A stretch of 64,000 nucleotides of DNA from Dreissena polymorpha (GCF_020536995.1 NC_068358.1:49753780-49817779), one strand, 5' to 3'; positions 11,781-24,462 are shown, numbered from the stretch's first letter. The notes: generated by a model from the sequence alone, not told the origin. A program made the numbers and translations.

Positions 11781-13025
11781 GGAGAAAGTTGTTTTTTTAA
11801 ACTCTTTTTCATCAATGTAAAGCGATAAATTTTGATAGAATTGTTTGTAAACAAGCATTTACACGAAGGGTTATGGTAAGATCGGAGTAAGGGTTATTGT
11901 CTTAGCTAGTGAAAACTGTTGATTTCGTCCGATTTGTCAGTTTGTTACTTTTAAACGGTTGAAATGAGGCCAACTTTTTTATGGCCAACGTTTGCAGATA
12001 ATATTTAGCTACACTTTTATATATAGGTTTATGAATTGTAAACGAAAATGACTTTGTAATTTGCAATTTTGTTGAATTTGTGACATTTTGCCTATTTGGT
12101 ATGTTCAACTCCTTGCCTATGGTTTATAACGTGAAAACAGGTGATTATTTACTCTGAAAGATGTCATTAGAACTGGTTCCTGTATCACTGATGTACTATC
12201 AACTTGGCAATAGAGAATCACATGCCAAAAAACTTTAAATTTTTGCATTAGAATTTTGTCCTTTAGGCTTTTGTGTATATATGACAAGATGTAAAAATAA
12301 TTGCTATTACATCAGTGTTCTGTATTATTATTTTGCAGCAGTACACTTCTGATTTTTTGCAAAAATGACCGTTGAAAGAACGACAATGAAAAAATGTCAA
12401 ATGACCAAAAAAACTATGAAATAAACAGTTTATAACACTGTCATTTAACCATATTTCAGATTAAAAAAGGTTTCATTGAAAATAAATAAACATTACCTAT
12501 AATAAAATGACATACACAAAAGCACTCACTATCGCCAATATAGGATCACTGTTTACAGCATTATCTCCCCTGTCGGATCAACAGTTGGAGCATCTTTTCA
12601 CAAATTTGTAAAATTGTACATTTATCCAATGGACACACTCTGCAACAATTGCTTTTGATTTGATTATACTTTTTCATGAAATACACGATAGTGACCCCCT
12701 ATTGGTGTGACCCCCTATTGGCGAGTTGACTGTATATGTTATTTTAATTGTGCACATTGTTCCAAACTTTATATAGAATGCTAGTATGAAGAATTGTTGT
12801 TTTACATTGCCCCACCCACTTCTGACCATTTTAGAAAGTGATACGTTCATGCAAGGAAACTGATTATTAAATATGTTAGTTGCTTAAAAAAATCTTTTTA
12901 TTTGGCTTTTTTTGTTGCTAGCTTGTTAAAGTTGCTATTTTTTTTAGATTTTGTTGTTTGCTTGCTTTTGTGTTGCATGCACACTGTGATATACGCTTTT
13001 TTTTTTACTCATGAAACGAACCTGA
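11781..13025. other. Non-coding, AT-rich; no gene seen
   Basis: Nothing supports a gene. Near 12,525-12,735 there are facing motifs around CGCCAATA that could be the ends of a small MITE, but the match is too weak to call. Confidence 0.4.
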
Positions 13026-13870
13026 TTTTAATATAACAAGGGCTGTTTGTAAAACATGCATGCCCCCCATATGGGCTGTCCGTTGTACTGGCAGCCATTG
13101 TGTGAATACGACTTTTGTCACTGTGACCTTGACCTTTGACCTAGTGACCTGAAAATCAATAGGGGTCATCTGCAAGTCACGATCAATGTACCTATGATGT
13201 GTCATGATCCTAGGCAAAAGCATTCTTGAGTTATCATCCGAAAACATTTTACTATTTCGGGTCACCGTGACCTTGACCTTGTGACCTCAAAATCAATAGG
13301 GGTCATCTGCGAGTCATGATCAATCTACATATGAAGTTTCATGATCCTAGGCATATGCGTTCTTGAGTTATCATCCGAAAATCATTTTACTATTTTGGGT
13401 CACCGTGACCTTGACCTTTGACCTAGTGACCTAAAAATCAATAGGGGTCATCTGCGAGTCATGATCAATCTACCTATAAAGTTTCATGATCCTAGGCATA
13501 TGCGTTCTTGAATTATCATCCGAAAATCATTTTACTATTTTGGGTCACCGTGACCTTTGACCTAGTGACCTCAAAATCAATAGGGGTCATCTGCGAGTCA
13601 TGATCAATCTACCCATGAAGTTTCATGATCCTAGGCGTATGCGTTCTTGAGTTATCATCCGGAAACCATTTTACAATTTCGGATCACCGTGACCTTGACC
13701 TTTGACCTAAAAATCAATAGGGGTCATCTGCAAGTCATGATCAATGTACCTATGAAGTTTCATGATCCTAGGCCCAAGCGTTCTTGAGTTATCGTCTGAC
13801 AACCACCTACCGAATGACCTACCGACATGAGCAAAGCAATACAACCCCACTTCTTCGAAGGGGGACATAA
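13026..13870. mobile_element. Tandem-repeat element, family A (about 135-bp unit, 5 units)
   Basis: The head is AAGGGCTGTTTGTAAAACAT followed by GCCCCCCATATGGGCTGTC. Units carry GTGACCTTGACCTTTGACC, AATCAATAGGGGTCATCTGC and GAGTCATGATCAAT. The tail is CTACCGACATGAGC with a CCCCACTTCTTCGAAGGGGG inverted pair. The same family, head included, lies at 47,228-47,890; unit arrays are also at 35,630-36,560. Confidence 0.8.
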
Positions 13871-14572
13871 ATATGTAAGTTAAATCATTATTAAGTAAAA
13901 TATTATTAAATATACTTTCATTAAATATTTAAGTGCTTAAATTTTGGCTTTTTGTTGCTTGCTTGTTTAAGTTGCTAAAATTTTGGCTGTTTGTTGCTTG
14001 CTTGTTTTTTATGTTTCATGCAGACTGTGATATATGCTTTTTTATATATAAGCTTAACCATTATTAAGTAAATATACTTTCATCATAACTATTGTAAATC
14101 CTTTAAGTAAATAATTGTTTTAATTTAATGTGTTTATATTTTTTATATCGCTGCTAAGTTTTGTATGGGTCGGTCAATAGCTATACATAGCTAATGTTAT
14201 ACTGTTATTTATTGTAAACCGAATTGAAATAAAAGTTTGTATCTTGTATCTCATACGTCCTTAAATGCACAAAATTAATTTCCTTTCCCAGAACCGCCAT
14301 AGCAGGGACCTAAACTAGCATGAACCAACAAGGGAGGCAACTCGTTATGTCACAATTTGGCAGTGTATAAAAAGTGATACTTAATTATCTCGCTTAACAT
14401 GGGTCTAAATTACCTTTAAAAGCTATTTTCTGATTGGATGAAACAGTCCAAAATCATCCAATGAATAAAGTCGAGATATTTATCTTGTGGAACATGCAAT
14501 GCCATGCCGCATGCAAGCTATTTAGAAAGTAAATATCGTAAATCAAAAAGTTTGTTATGGGTTTTTTCGCGG
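13871..14572. other. Non-coding; no gene seen
   Basis: AT-rich sequence. Around 14,215-14,250 AAATAAAAGTTTGTATCTTG resembles a LINE 3' tail. TTTCCTTTCCCAGAACCGC at 14,278 recurs at 60,233 and belongs to the duplicon. Confidence 0.4.
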
Positions 14573-15097
14573 TTATAGACAGTGTTCCTGGCTGAAAACG
14601 ATGCAATATTACTTTTAAATCATTCATGTATTAGTTTTTAGCAAGAAAGAGGTAGAATATTTGTGTAAAACATAAGAATTTTTATTTAAATTTGTGTCAG
14701 TGCTACAATTTAACGAGTAGTTACGGAAATTACCGATTGTACAAATGTATAGACAGACATATGCAAAACGAAAAAATAGCTTGCATATTTCAAGTTTATC
14801 AGCCTTGAAATCACATATTAATCAAATGAGAATCGAAATTATTAAAATATAAACCAGTAATGTTCATTAACACCAAAATCTTTGGGCACAACCATCATAT
14901 TTTTGGAAACGGCGACGTATTGTTTTTCGGAAACCGACGATCGGTAATTTCCGTAACCATATGGAAAATTTCATCACTGACAAGTTTTGTTTCTAATGTT
15001 TTTTCTCAAATATCCTACCACAAAATTATTGTATACCATTACACAAATGAATAACAAGTAATAATTCCTTGATTTTGGGGAGGGACACTGTCTATAA
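14573..15097. mobile_element. MITE with 16-bp terminal inverted repeats and an inner inverted repeat
   Basis: Ends TTATAGACAGTGTTCC (14,573-14,588) and GGGACACTGTCTATAA (15,082-15,097) are inverted with one mismatch. The outermost TA or TATA may be the target duplication. Inside, GTTACGGAAATTACCGAT (14,720-14,737) faces its perfect inverse at 14,940-14,957. Non-coding, about 525 bp. Confidence 0.65.
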
Positions 15098-16560
15098 ATG
15101 CTTATAAATACGAATTAAGGCTAAACTTAAGTGCATAAAATATTGAAAAATAAATCATAATTCAAGTGTAGTCAAGTGTTCGTTCCATCTGTTATATTCA
15201 TTCATCCACATTGCTCAGTCACTCAATTATATTGGAAATGTTTACGAATATCTGATAAAACTTGCATTATTTATTTTTATCTTTAAACTTCCATTTCATA
15301 AATGTTTTTTTTTTGAAAAACGTCGTCAATTGTATATAGATTTCTCTATAGTTTGAAAAACATTTAGGCAAATATTACTCATGTAAGATAAAATGCAAAT
15401 AATTAATACAATATTCCTTTTTAATCAGTATGTTGGTTTATCGGTCAATAACAATATCAATTTGAACATTGAATTATTTAAAAGTTATAACAAACATTAA
15501 ATGTTCTCGGAACAAATGATTTATAACACATATAACAGATTGATAGGAAGATATGAACAAATAAAGGTTGCTAGGTTGCCCGCCTAGAATGGTCCTGTGA
15601 GTATGGAAGCACTTGATATCTAAATTTATTAGCCTTCGGGTGTTGTAAAGACATAAGATATTTTATGAAATGTCTCAAAGTGTAGAAGTATTTTGCATTT
15701 AGTAAAAGAAAGGCAACATATAACCCTTAAGTGGCTGACAAGAACTTGTGGCTGAATACAAATAAAAAGAGGCATTATGTTTCTTGAAAATAAAAGTAAA
15801 CATCATTATATATGAATTTTCTGATCAAAAGTGTTATTTTTAGTGAATAGGGGAAATACATTTTCAAGAATAAACAATATAATTATAAATGTTTTGGTTA
15901 AGTGCATCATAGTATTACCATAGTACCAGTTTTGGTCTAAAAATCCAATAACATTTTTTAAATTTCATAACCCCTTGTTACAAAAAAAATCATGAAAAAT
16001 AGAATATTTAAAGTAACCAATTAAAATAGAATAAAAAATGCTTTATTAGACCCTAGATATTATTTTTGCAATCATTTTTCATCAGTTACATGTTTAAAAA
16101 AATTTATTGTTTCATGCTACTCATGGTACCAGTTTTTTTAAAATGCGTTACCCCTTGTTGCCAAAAAAACTCATAAAAAATATATCTATCTATACTGTCT
16201 AACTCCCCTTGCGGGTATTATTGACAGGTAATATAATTTTCAAAGAAATCCTTTAAAACAAAAAGAAAATGCCTTCTTAAACCTTAAATATTATTCCTGC
16301 AAGCATCTAAACAAACAATAGGTTCCTGGCCATAGCAAAAATTATCAAAGTCTCTTGGAGTATGTTTATATGGACTAATGTGTTTACCTGCATTAGTTTG
16401 TATGACACTCGTCCTTAGAATATGCAATCAATTTAGCTGATTGCAAATAAGTGTAAATACAATTAAAATAATAAAATTATGTGCTTTTGTCAGAGCAAAT
16501 GCTATCACAAGGGAGCCTACTTTAACACACTTACTTTGTGGGTTACATTCCAATAAACTG
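15098..16560. other. Non-coding right part of duplicon copy 1
   Basis: No gene seen. Homology to copy 2 returns in patches (16,325-16,345 with 60,260-60,275; 16,375-16,550 with 61,040-61,225) and stops near 16,550, which marks the upstream duplicon boundary. Confidence 0.5.
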
Positions 16561-17423
16561 CATATTTCGGGGGCCAATGCGGGGAATCACTCAACAGAAT
16601 CAACCCGTAAATAACGTGGGTAATCAAGTGGTTAATCTCGACTACCAAGACGCCATATCTTCTTTTTTAGAGAGAGGCCGCGCCTCCACTCACATGGATC
16701 GGACACAGAGCTAAAGTTAGGCTCTATCAACTACTAAAAAGTAATCAGGTTTATTTTCAAGAAGTTAAAAAAAAAATCATGATTTTCTATGCTGCCTAGA
16801 GCACTGGTTAATGAACTATGAAAAAGAACTATTGAATGACATTGATCCAGACTTTGAAGTATTTGCAAAATGCGTTGATGACCAAGACCCTAGACTAGAT
16901 TACAAATTTATTCGTGGTTATGGTGGAGTCTGTGTATTCGCAACTGACAATAAACCAATATGCCTGGTAAATGTTTACATGCTTTCAACTTAAAAAAATT
17001 CGAACGAAGAATACACAGAAATGTTGATCGAGCTTGAAGAGATTCTTGAAATCTACAAAAACTCTCATGAAGTAATTCTCTGTGGAGATATGAATGCCTC
17101 AATGCAACGAGCTACAGGGAGAGACAAGTTGTTGCAGAACTTTGTCAAGGTAACACAACTGATAGTGACAGAAAAACAGGGTGAAGCCAATACGTTCTTT
17201 CATCACAATGGGAAATTCACTTCAAAAATTGATTATTTCTTCGTCCAAAACATAAATGACTTAAATATTGAAAACATCTGTGTACACGAAATGAATTGCT
17301 TGAACTGTTCCGATCATACGTTAATTACTATGACACTGAAAACACATATTACAAGAAATCATGGGAAAACTAAGAAGAGTCATTGTAGCAGGGTTCGGTA
17401 TAAAGGGAACTTATACTGCCTTG

Positions 17424-17520
17424 CTATATGAGCTAGCTTTTATAGCGACGCGGTAGAGTGTCTGCCTGATTTGGAACCGGGAGGTCCCGGGTTCGATCCC
17501 CATGGTGGTCGGGGATTTTT
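17424..17520 (+). promoter_or_regulatory. tRNA-like pol III promoter module inside the TRIM LTR
   Basis: An A-box-like TAGCGACGCGGTAGAG and a B box GGTTCGATCCC are spaced as in tRNA genes and followed by TTTTT, a possible pol III terminator, at 17,516-17,520. The same module is in the right LTR at 18,156-18,247. It does not form a complete tRNA acceptor stem, so it is not called a tRNA gene. Confidence 0.65.
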
Positions 17521-17680
17521 CTAGCTGGGTTACGTTGGCGCCCAACGTAAAAAACCCACCAGGTGTGTCAGACGTCCCACAGATGTCATGGCAATGAGAA
17601 ATTCGTGGAAGAATTTCATAATTAGAGGGGGTGTATGTAGCAGGGTTCGGTATAAAGGGAACTTATACTGCCATGCTATA

Positions 17681-18151
17681 GGTTACAATATACTAAAATA
17701 TTTTGGAGTGCAATGCTATACTCTCTTAAAACATGAACATCATTTATAAGAAGACACAATTCTCTGTAGGGGCACTTGCCATGGCTTTATTTTAGAATGA
17801 TTCTTTGTGCATGTGGTAGGGAAAACATTGATGTTTAACAGAAATTCACTCTTTTGCTTGAAGGTTGGAGACTACATGAGACTTTGACAGATGGCGGGAA
17901 ACCCTTCTCAACTGGTACGAAGCCGGTAAATAGATGGCCATAAAACAGTGACCGCTGATTCGCGTCGAGTTCTTTCTTGCATAACGTATGACCCCCCTTT
18001 TTTATTGTTTAAATCATTGCGGCTTGGAATGCTCTTTAAGAAAAGGTATGGTTATGGGGATGTCTATGCGCAAAAGTTTGACTTTATTTTTAGTTAAAGT
18101 TATTGCTTTCACATTGAATTTGTGTAGGAAATCTTTTAGTATATTGTCACC
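17681..18151. mobile_element. MITE nested in the right LTR of the TRIM-like element
   Basis: Terminal inverted repeats GGTTACAATATACTAAAA and TTTTAGTATATTGTCACC (one mismatch), flanked by TATA on both sides. 471 bp, non-coding. Its insertion postdates the LTR element, which in turn postdates the LINE. Confidence 0.8.
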
Positions 18152-20930
18152 TATATGAGCTAGCTGTTATAGCGACGCGGTAGAGTGTCTGCCTGATTTG
18201 GAACCGGGAGGTCCCGGGTTCGATCCCCATGGTGGTCGGGGATTTTTCTAGCTGGGTTACATCATTATACTGCAAAAACGAAATGGAAGAAATGTGATCT
18301 TAGTGTGTACAGGAAGGAAGTAAAGTGTAACACAAACGACTTCTATAACTCGGAAAAACAGTCTACGGTCAGTGACAAAGTGAACTATGTCATAGGCGCT
18401 CTACACACAGCTGCGAAAAAGAAATACCAAATTATATGAAACTTAAAAGACTGAAAAGGATAGGGCGGGGAATCTGGAATCCACAAATCGGGAAATCTTC
18501 CAAAGCAGCAAAGATTACTTTTAATAAATGGAAAAACTCAAACAGAACATGTAGTACTACTAGACTAGAATTAAAACAGAAAAAAGAAGTTATAGCGCCA
18601 ACACCAGAGACAGGCATATGCTCGACAAAAACATAAGCATGTAAATGATATAATGGAATCAGCTGACTCAAATGACAAATTGTTTTATACTTTAATTAAG
18701 AAACAGAGGCAAAACGTAAATGAAAACGTCCAAACTTTAAAAGTAAATGTAAAAGAAGTGAATGGTTCAGAAAAATTATTGGAAGCCTGGAAAGATCACT
18801 TTAAGATACTAGCAACCCCGGAAGATAGAGATTTTCAGGAAAATGACAAAGTAAACCTAGCACTCGAACAGAACAATATAATTGAGAATCGAATCAAGAA
18901 TGGTCGAAAAACCTTAGAAAATACCGACAACTCTGAGTTACAGAAAGCAATCGAATCATTGAATATAGGAAAGGCAGTAGATGAGAATGGAATCTCCAGT
19001 GAACATTTTAAATATGCCAAAAGCGAAGTAACTCCCATACTCGTTGACACTGTGAACGACATTTTTAATAATCTTGATGTACCAAACGCTATGAAATGTG
19101 GTATTCTAAACCCAATACATAAAAAGGAAAGGACAAATTTCTTACAAATAACTACCGAGGAAAAGTCGTATCAGATACATTTGCTAAAATATTAGAAATA
19201 ATCCTCAAAAACAGACTTGACAAGATATTTAATAGTATTCAACATCCGTTACAGAGAGGGTTTACAGAAAAGAGCTCGTCCATGAATGCAGCCTTTATTA
19301 TCTCCGAGGCTATGGAGCACCACAGGGAATTGAACAAGCCACTACTCTTAGCAACGCTGGACGCTCAGAAAGCGTTTGACCGTGTTAATCATGATATACT
19401 TTTTAACAAGTTCTACCATATTGGTTTACAAGGTCCATTATGGTTACTTCTCCGAAACTTATACCGACAATCTACAGTTAAAGTCAAATGGGAGGGTCAG
19501 CTATCCAGTGAATTTGAACTAAAACAAGGCGCAAAACAAGGAGCAAAACTGTCAACTACGCTTAACAAAATTTATCACAACGATCTCTTGAAGTCTGTTT
19601 GTGAAAGTGGCCTTGGAGCCTCAATTGGGAATATTAACGTGTCAACTCCAACTTGTGCAGACGATACTGCGCTACTAGCAAACTCGCCACATGAACTGCA
19701 AGCTATGCTGAACCTCGTAGATTTCAATACATCCCGTGACCTAGTCAACATCAACCCGGATAAATCAGAAATACTTACTGTCAAATATAAAGATACTGTA
19801 AAAGCAACTATGAATGGTCAGGAAATCCCCAATGTGTCAACCGTGAAACATCTTGGTATTGATAGAAATGGAAAAATTCAGTCAACATAGAAGAAAGGTT
19901 AGGAACTGCACAGAGGACTGTTTATTCCTTATTAGGTCCGGGTTTGCATGCAAGACGTGGGTTCTCACCTATTGTTGCGCACAAGATTTGGAATACTTAT
20001 GTAACTCCAAGATTTCTCTATGGGATTGAAGTCCAAAACCTTACACACACAAACCTCCTTAAGTTAGAGCGTTATCAGAGGAAAGTCTTAAAACAGATAC
20101 AGGCCTACCAGAACGAACATCAACATCAGCCTTATACACACCCATCGGTGGAAAACCAATTGAACTTCTATAAGACAGGAATTATTAAGCACTGTTCATG
20201 AATATTGCACGTCTACCAGAATCTGTTGAATACAAAATCCTCACACGTCAGCTATTCATGGCAGATTCAGATAGTAAGACGCTCACATCGAAAGTCAGGA
20301 AGATACTGGAAAAATATAACTTACCAACTCCCGAAGAACTTTTAAAGGAGGTACAAACAAAAGATAAATGGAAGAAAATGTTCAAAAATGCTTCGAATGA
20401 TTACTGGGAAAACACTTGGAGACAAGAATTGGCCACTCAATCCACTATGAAGTACCTACAGGTTCAACACCCAGTGGTTGACAACCCACACAACTTATGG
20501 AAATCAACTCGCCCAAGGCAACATGAAGTGCAACGTGCTGAAATTAAAGCTAGGCTAATCACGGGTACCTTCATCCTTCAAAGTAATGCTATAAAGTACA
20601 ACAAGAGTGAAGTATCTGCAACTTGCAAATTGTGTGGCGTAGATGATGAAACAAGGGAACACCTTCTGGGGAGATGTTCGGCACTTAGCCAACTCAGAGA
20701 AGAAAACTTCACACGACTGAGAGCAATTCTATTCGATGACAACACATTAACAACCATCACACAAGACTTAGATATGCTGATTCAGATGATTCTTGACTGT
20801 ACCCATTCATCATTAAAGGACCTCGTTGTACTGTCAAAAGCACAAGAGACAGACATAGAAAGATGGCCCCAAGCCTACTGCGAAAGACTCGTCACGCATA
20901 GAGCTAAAATAATAAGTAGCAATTAATGAG

Positions 20931-21210
20931 TATCCAAATTGTACATTTTATCCCTCAAAATATATGAAATAAACTAAAATGGTCCTCTCCCGTTCGTTTC
21001 GATACTATGTACTAGACCTAATTAACTAAATTGATGGCTGACCGCGTATCGAAGTATTCGTAAATACTAGTCTGTATAGAAGCGTTAGTTCCCGTTAAGT
21101 GGTTAAGACAGTTGAACATTGCGTGTGAACTGAGCAATTGAAAAATTCATCCTCTACAGGGGAGTGCTCCTATGCCAAAGGGAGGAAAATCCACGACAAG
21201 ACAAGACAAG
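20931..21210. other. Non-coding spacer after the LINE
   Basis: Probably LINE 3' UTR followed by unique sequence. It ends in a short ACAAG repeat (about 21,193-21,210) at the edge of the inverted-repeat element. No gene seen. Confidence 0.4.
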
Positions 21211-21862
21211 ACGTGGTCAGAATTGAGAAAACATGGCCGCCGATGCCTCGGAAAAATGTGAGTGTTTAAACAGGTACATCTTCCTTATTACTTACTTGTT
21301 TTTAATCGGATGACACCTATCATAGGGCCATTCGGACGCGGTTTCATCGAGTATTAACCGTTTCCCTCTGGTTGGTCTGAGTGTGGTGATTACTCATGGA
21401 ATATTTTGCGATTTCCTGAACCGTTAATTGCTGTTGTGCACGGACTAACAATAATATAACTGCTTTCACACTAATTAGCACTGTTTAAGTACCAGTTGTT
21501 CATGCGGACGCATTGAAACTGGCAAAAAATGGATACATCGATTGCTAATGGCGTTATTTTCAAGGTAAAGTTGAGTTTCGATTGGTTTTGACGAGTGCTG
21601 TTGAGCACGCACATGACTGTTATACACGGACAACTTCTAGAACAACTGTTGTTGAGCACGCACATGTCAGGGAATACCGTTTTCTCCGCCGAATAATACT
21701 AAAACAACGTCGCATTGGCATGTCCTGATACATGTAGCGATACATATCTTATGCAAACGCACTGAAAATGTTAATTCGTATACGAAATTGGCAATCTGGA
21801 TCATCAAAATTTTATCCATCTTATCGAGGCATCGGCGGCAATTTTCTCAATTCTGACCACGT
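21211..21862. mobile_element. Element bounded by about 38-bp inverted repeats
   Basis: 21,211-21,250 (starts ACGTGGTCAGAATTGAGAAA) is the inverse of 21,825-21,862 (ends TCTCAATTCTGACCACGT), with about two differences. The interior holds two direct copies of GTTGAGCACGCACATG around 21,600 and 21,650. No transposase and no clear target duplication. It is best read as a MITE-like element. Confidence 0.6.
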
Positions 21863-24462
21863 GATTCCCCGCATTGAACTACACTCTTGTACAAATATTA
21901 AACAGTGTACCTGACATGAGGTTCAATACACTGTGAATACCCTATTACGAGTGTCAACACGACTCACTGTATCTGGTCAAAAATATAAGCCATAATCTAA
22001 TAAGGCGTCATGTGTCAACCTACTAGTCCAATTATTATTTTTTACAACGTAGTAGTTAAAATATTATGTTTTTACAAATGTCAACCCGTATCACAACGAT
22101 TGTGATCTCTAGCAATTTACTGACACGGATACCACATCATATTGTGCTAACAAAATGCATGTTATGTTTTCTCAGGTTTCTGTGTTCACAAGTTTCACTT
22201 AATATTATAATTATATCGTAAAATACTGGTAAATAGAATAATTGAGCTTGTTTTTCTTTGGACACTTTGTTAACCTGCGCAATTGCTCTCGATCTACGAG
22301 AAATGTTATTGCGTCTTCATACCACGTGGTGATCTTTGTAAACATTGTAGAGCGAAGTAACTAAACGCGATTAATGAGAATATTATTGTATCTTTTCGTG
22401 CTTAGTGTTGATTTTCTTTTTCTTTTTGCAATTATTTTAAATCTGGGTTGAACTAAGCAATTTCAATCGATTTATATGAAATTATATTGTATCTTTTGCC
22501 TGGTGTTGACCTATGAAAACATTAAGTAAAACGCAGTTATTTAAAAAAATGCTGTTGATTTTAACATACGATTCAATCTAAAATAAATCATAACATTGCC
22601 TATTGCATGAGATTGTTCGATTCAGTAATAACTTATTGATAAATGTAAAATGTACTCATGAAAATCGTGCACAAACGCAACGAGGCATGCACAAATAATC
22701 AGTCGTAGGCGAGCTCAGACAAGAACTATTGTTGAACGTGACTAGTTGATTATTTATTTTGATGATGGTACAAATTTGCAAATCAAAATCGTGCACAAAT
22801 GCATCGAGGTACTAATAAACAAGAAATATCTTTAAAAAAGATAAACGGCGTTGATAGTTCAATGAATGAGATCAATGATAGCGAATGTCTTTTTCTGTGC
22901 AGTTCTTAGCTGCATCACACGCAGTAAGGGATGTTACGCGGAGTTTTCGCGGCTTATTTTACATTATTACATATTGCTGGTCATAAACCTTTAGATAGAA
23001 AACAGAAAACCAAAAGAAGAATGGAAGTTAAATTAAAACATATGAGTCAACCGGCCACACGCGAAGTATCCGTATTTATAGGCGCGTTCTTCGAACAAAC
23101 CTGTTTTAGTGGTTTGTCGAACATTGCTATATGATTCGATTATTAACAGTTTCGAGAATCATCGCGCCCATGCTTAATACAATAGTCAATATGGTGGAAT
23201 AATTATTGTTAAATTAATCTAAAATAATATTTATCATTGTATTGTTGACAACACATTAATAATCTATTGTTGACATATCATAATTATATTGCTGAGTATC
23301 TTCATTTAACATATTTCTGGTCTAAAGAAAATTCCAGGTCACCTAGTTCACGGATAGAGTCTTTATTATATAACGATTATTTTACTGGCTGCGAACTCCG
23401 GTGATGAACTGTATATAAACTCTGACTTTCACACACTGGCCGCGAATTGACCCGAAACCTCGCGGGTTGAAATGCAATGCATTAAAGTGAGGCCTCGCTT
23501 CCACTGCTCTTTATACTTTTACATGTTAACATGTTGAAATGAATATGGAAGTAAGTACTAAATATGAGAACATAGCCTTTAGTATAAACGCTTTTGCGCT
23601 GGTAATTCTCTGAAAATTAAAGGTGCACGCACAAACTGTATTTATGTCGAGAATTGATTTGTAAAACTGTTCTATCTATTGAGCCTTTTCATTAGAGATA
23701 AAATGGTTTCATGCAGTAAAACAGTGTTACAAAGACGCGGATATGTTTCCAATGTTCTGGTGTTATACTCAAATCAGCCAATGGAATAAATGAAGTGTAT
23801 TCATTCGTACCTAGCCGCGGGAAATTTTATTTGAATATTATTGGACACTTACAAAGGTCAGGTCAGGTGAAAAGCTGGCTTAATACAGCTTACGCCGAAA
23901 AAGCATATGCCAATAAACTAGCGCCGACACCAGGTACATTATTTTAAATCGCTATTTGTAAAATCCTGTGGGGGATAGGGGAGGTAATCCTTTTTTTTAT
24001 TGCGTCCCGTGTTAATTGCTAAGGGAAAGCGTCTTAACGTCCATTATACGGCCCATGTTATATTTTTAATTTTTTAAGACGCATTACCTTACTTATACAT
24101 CAATTGCCGGGTGTTATTTTTTCCGGATCAAACCTTTGGAAGTATTGGTGTTTTTGAAGAACAGTTAAAGAATGCTATGATTTGTTTTCTGTATCGAAAA
24201 AATGTATTGTTTTATAATTCGCTGATACCACTGTGTGTGTATTTGAGAACAGTTTAAAAATTATACTTTTTGTTTTATATATCGTACTGATTGTTTTCTA
24301 ATTCACTGATACAACTGTATGTTATGTATGGAAATTTTATACAGCTATTTGTATCAAGCGCTAGGTTTTTTTATGTGGACCGCTCTCAAATGGAAAGACT
24401 CTTAAGACTTGTATAAGAGGAAAACAATTGAAACCTTCGTATATTTAATTAATTTAATTATA
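21863..24462. other. Non-coding; no gene supported
   Basis: AT-rich sequence with only short chance frames (for example 67 codons at 22,931-23,134, with no recognisable domain). A 25-bp direct repeat around AAAATCGTGCACAAA occurs near 22,660 and 22,785. Confidence 0.4.

Larger units (their letters stand above)
360..16560. repeat. Segmental duplication, copy 1
   Basis: This region matches about 39,240-61,230 in the same orientation. The match covers the 3' flank, the PRDM9-like exons and parts of introns, the 5' flank (8,450-8,850 with 53,790-54,500), an old LINE remnant, and a final stretch at 16,375-16,550 that pairs with 61,040-61,225 (both contain CACTCGTCCTTAGAATA and CTACTTTAACACACTTA). 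Intervening blocks unique to one copy are mostly repeat insertions. Boundaries are approximate because they were found by eye. Confidence 0.75.
17384..18261 (+). mobile_element. Miniature LTR retroelement (TRIM-like) with tRNA-like module in the LTR
   Basis: Two 151-bp LTRs begin TGTAGCAGGG and end GGTTAC(A/G). The left is 17,384-17,534. The right is 17,636-17,680 plus 18,156-18,261, interrupted by a MITE. TCAT target duplications flank the element at 17,380-17,383 and 18,262-18,265. TGGCGCCCAACGT (17,536-17,548) fits a primer-binding site for tRNA-Lys, and AGAGGGGG just before the right LTR fits a polypurine tract. The internal region is about 100 bp with no coding capacity. The LTRs differ at about 3 of 151 positions, suggesting a fairly young insertion. 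It looks whole apart from one nested insertion. Confidence 0.8.
16780..20930 (+). mobile_element. APE-type non-LTR retrotransposon (LINE), 5'-truncated and decayed
   Basis: The first recognisable residues (EHW, then RGYGGVCVF) are mid-endonuclease, so the 5' end is missing. Endonuclease signatures follow at 17,021-17,380 (GDMNAS, KIDYFF, SDH). RT motifs follow: GKAVDENGISSEHFKYA (about 18,970), LDAQKAFDRVNHDIL (19,345), CADDTALLA (19,657, Cys in place of the usual Tyr/Phe). A C-terminal C-x2-C..H..C knuckle (CKLCG...HLLGRC) lies at about 20,625. A TAA at 16,991 and several frameshifts between 18,430 and 20,200 break it. It is split at 17,384-18,261 by an LTR-type insertion, and the LINE frame resumes in phase after it. 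Clade not assigned. Confidence 0.85.

Noticed and set aside
12525-12735. Possible small MITE with facing CGCCAATA motifs
   Set aside because: The inverted match is short and interrupted, and no target duplication could be fixed.
17424-17510. Possible tRNA gene
   Set aside because: A and B boxes are good, but the acceptor stem does not pair and the sequence recurs in both LTRs of a mobile element.
16574-21878. 15-bp inverted match AATGCGGGGAATCAC / GTGATTCCCCGCATT that might bound a 5.3-kb element
   Set aside because: A match this short is expected by chance in a window of this size, and the region between holds unrelated insertions.
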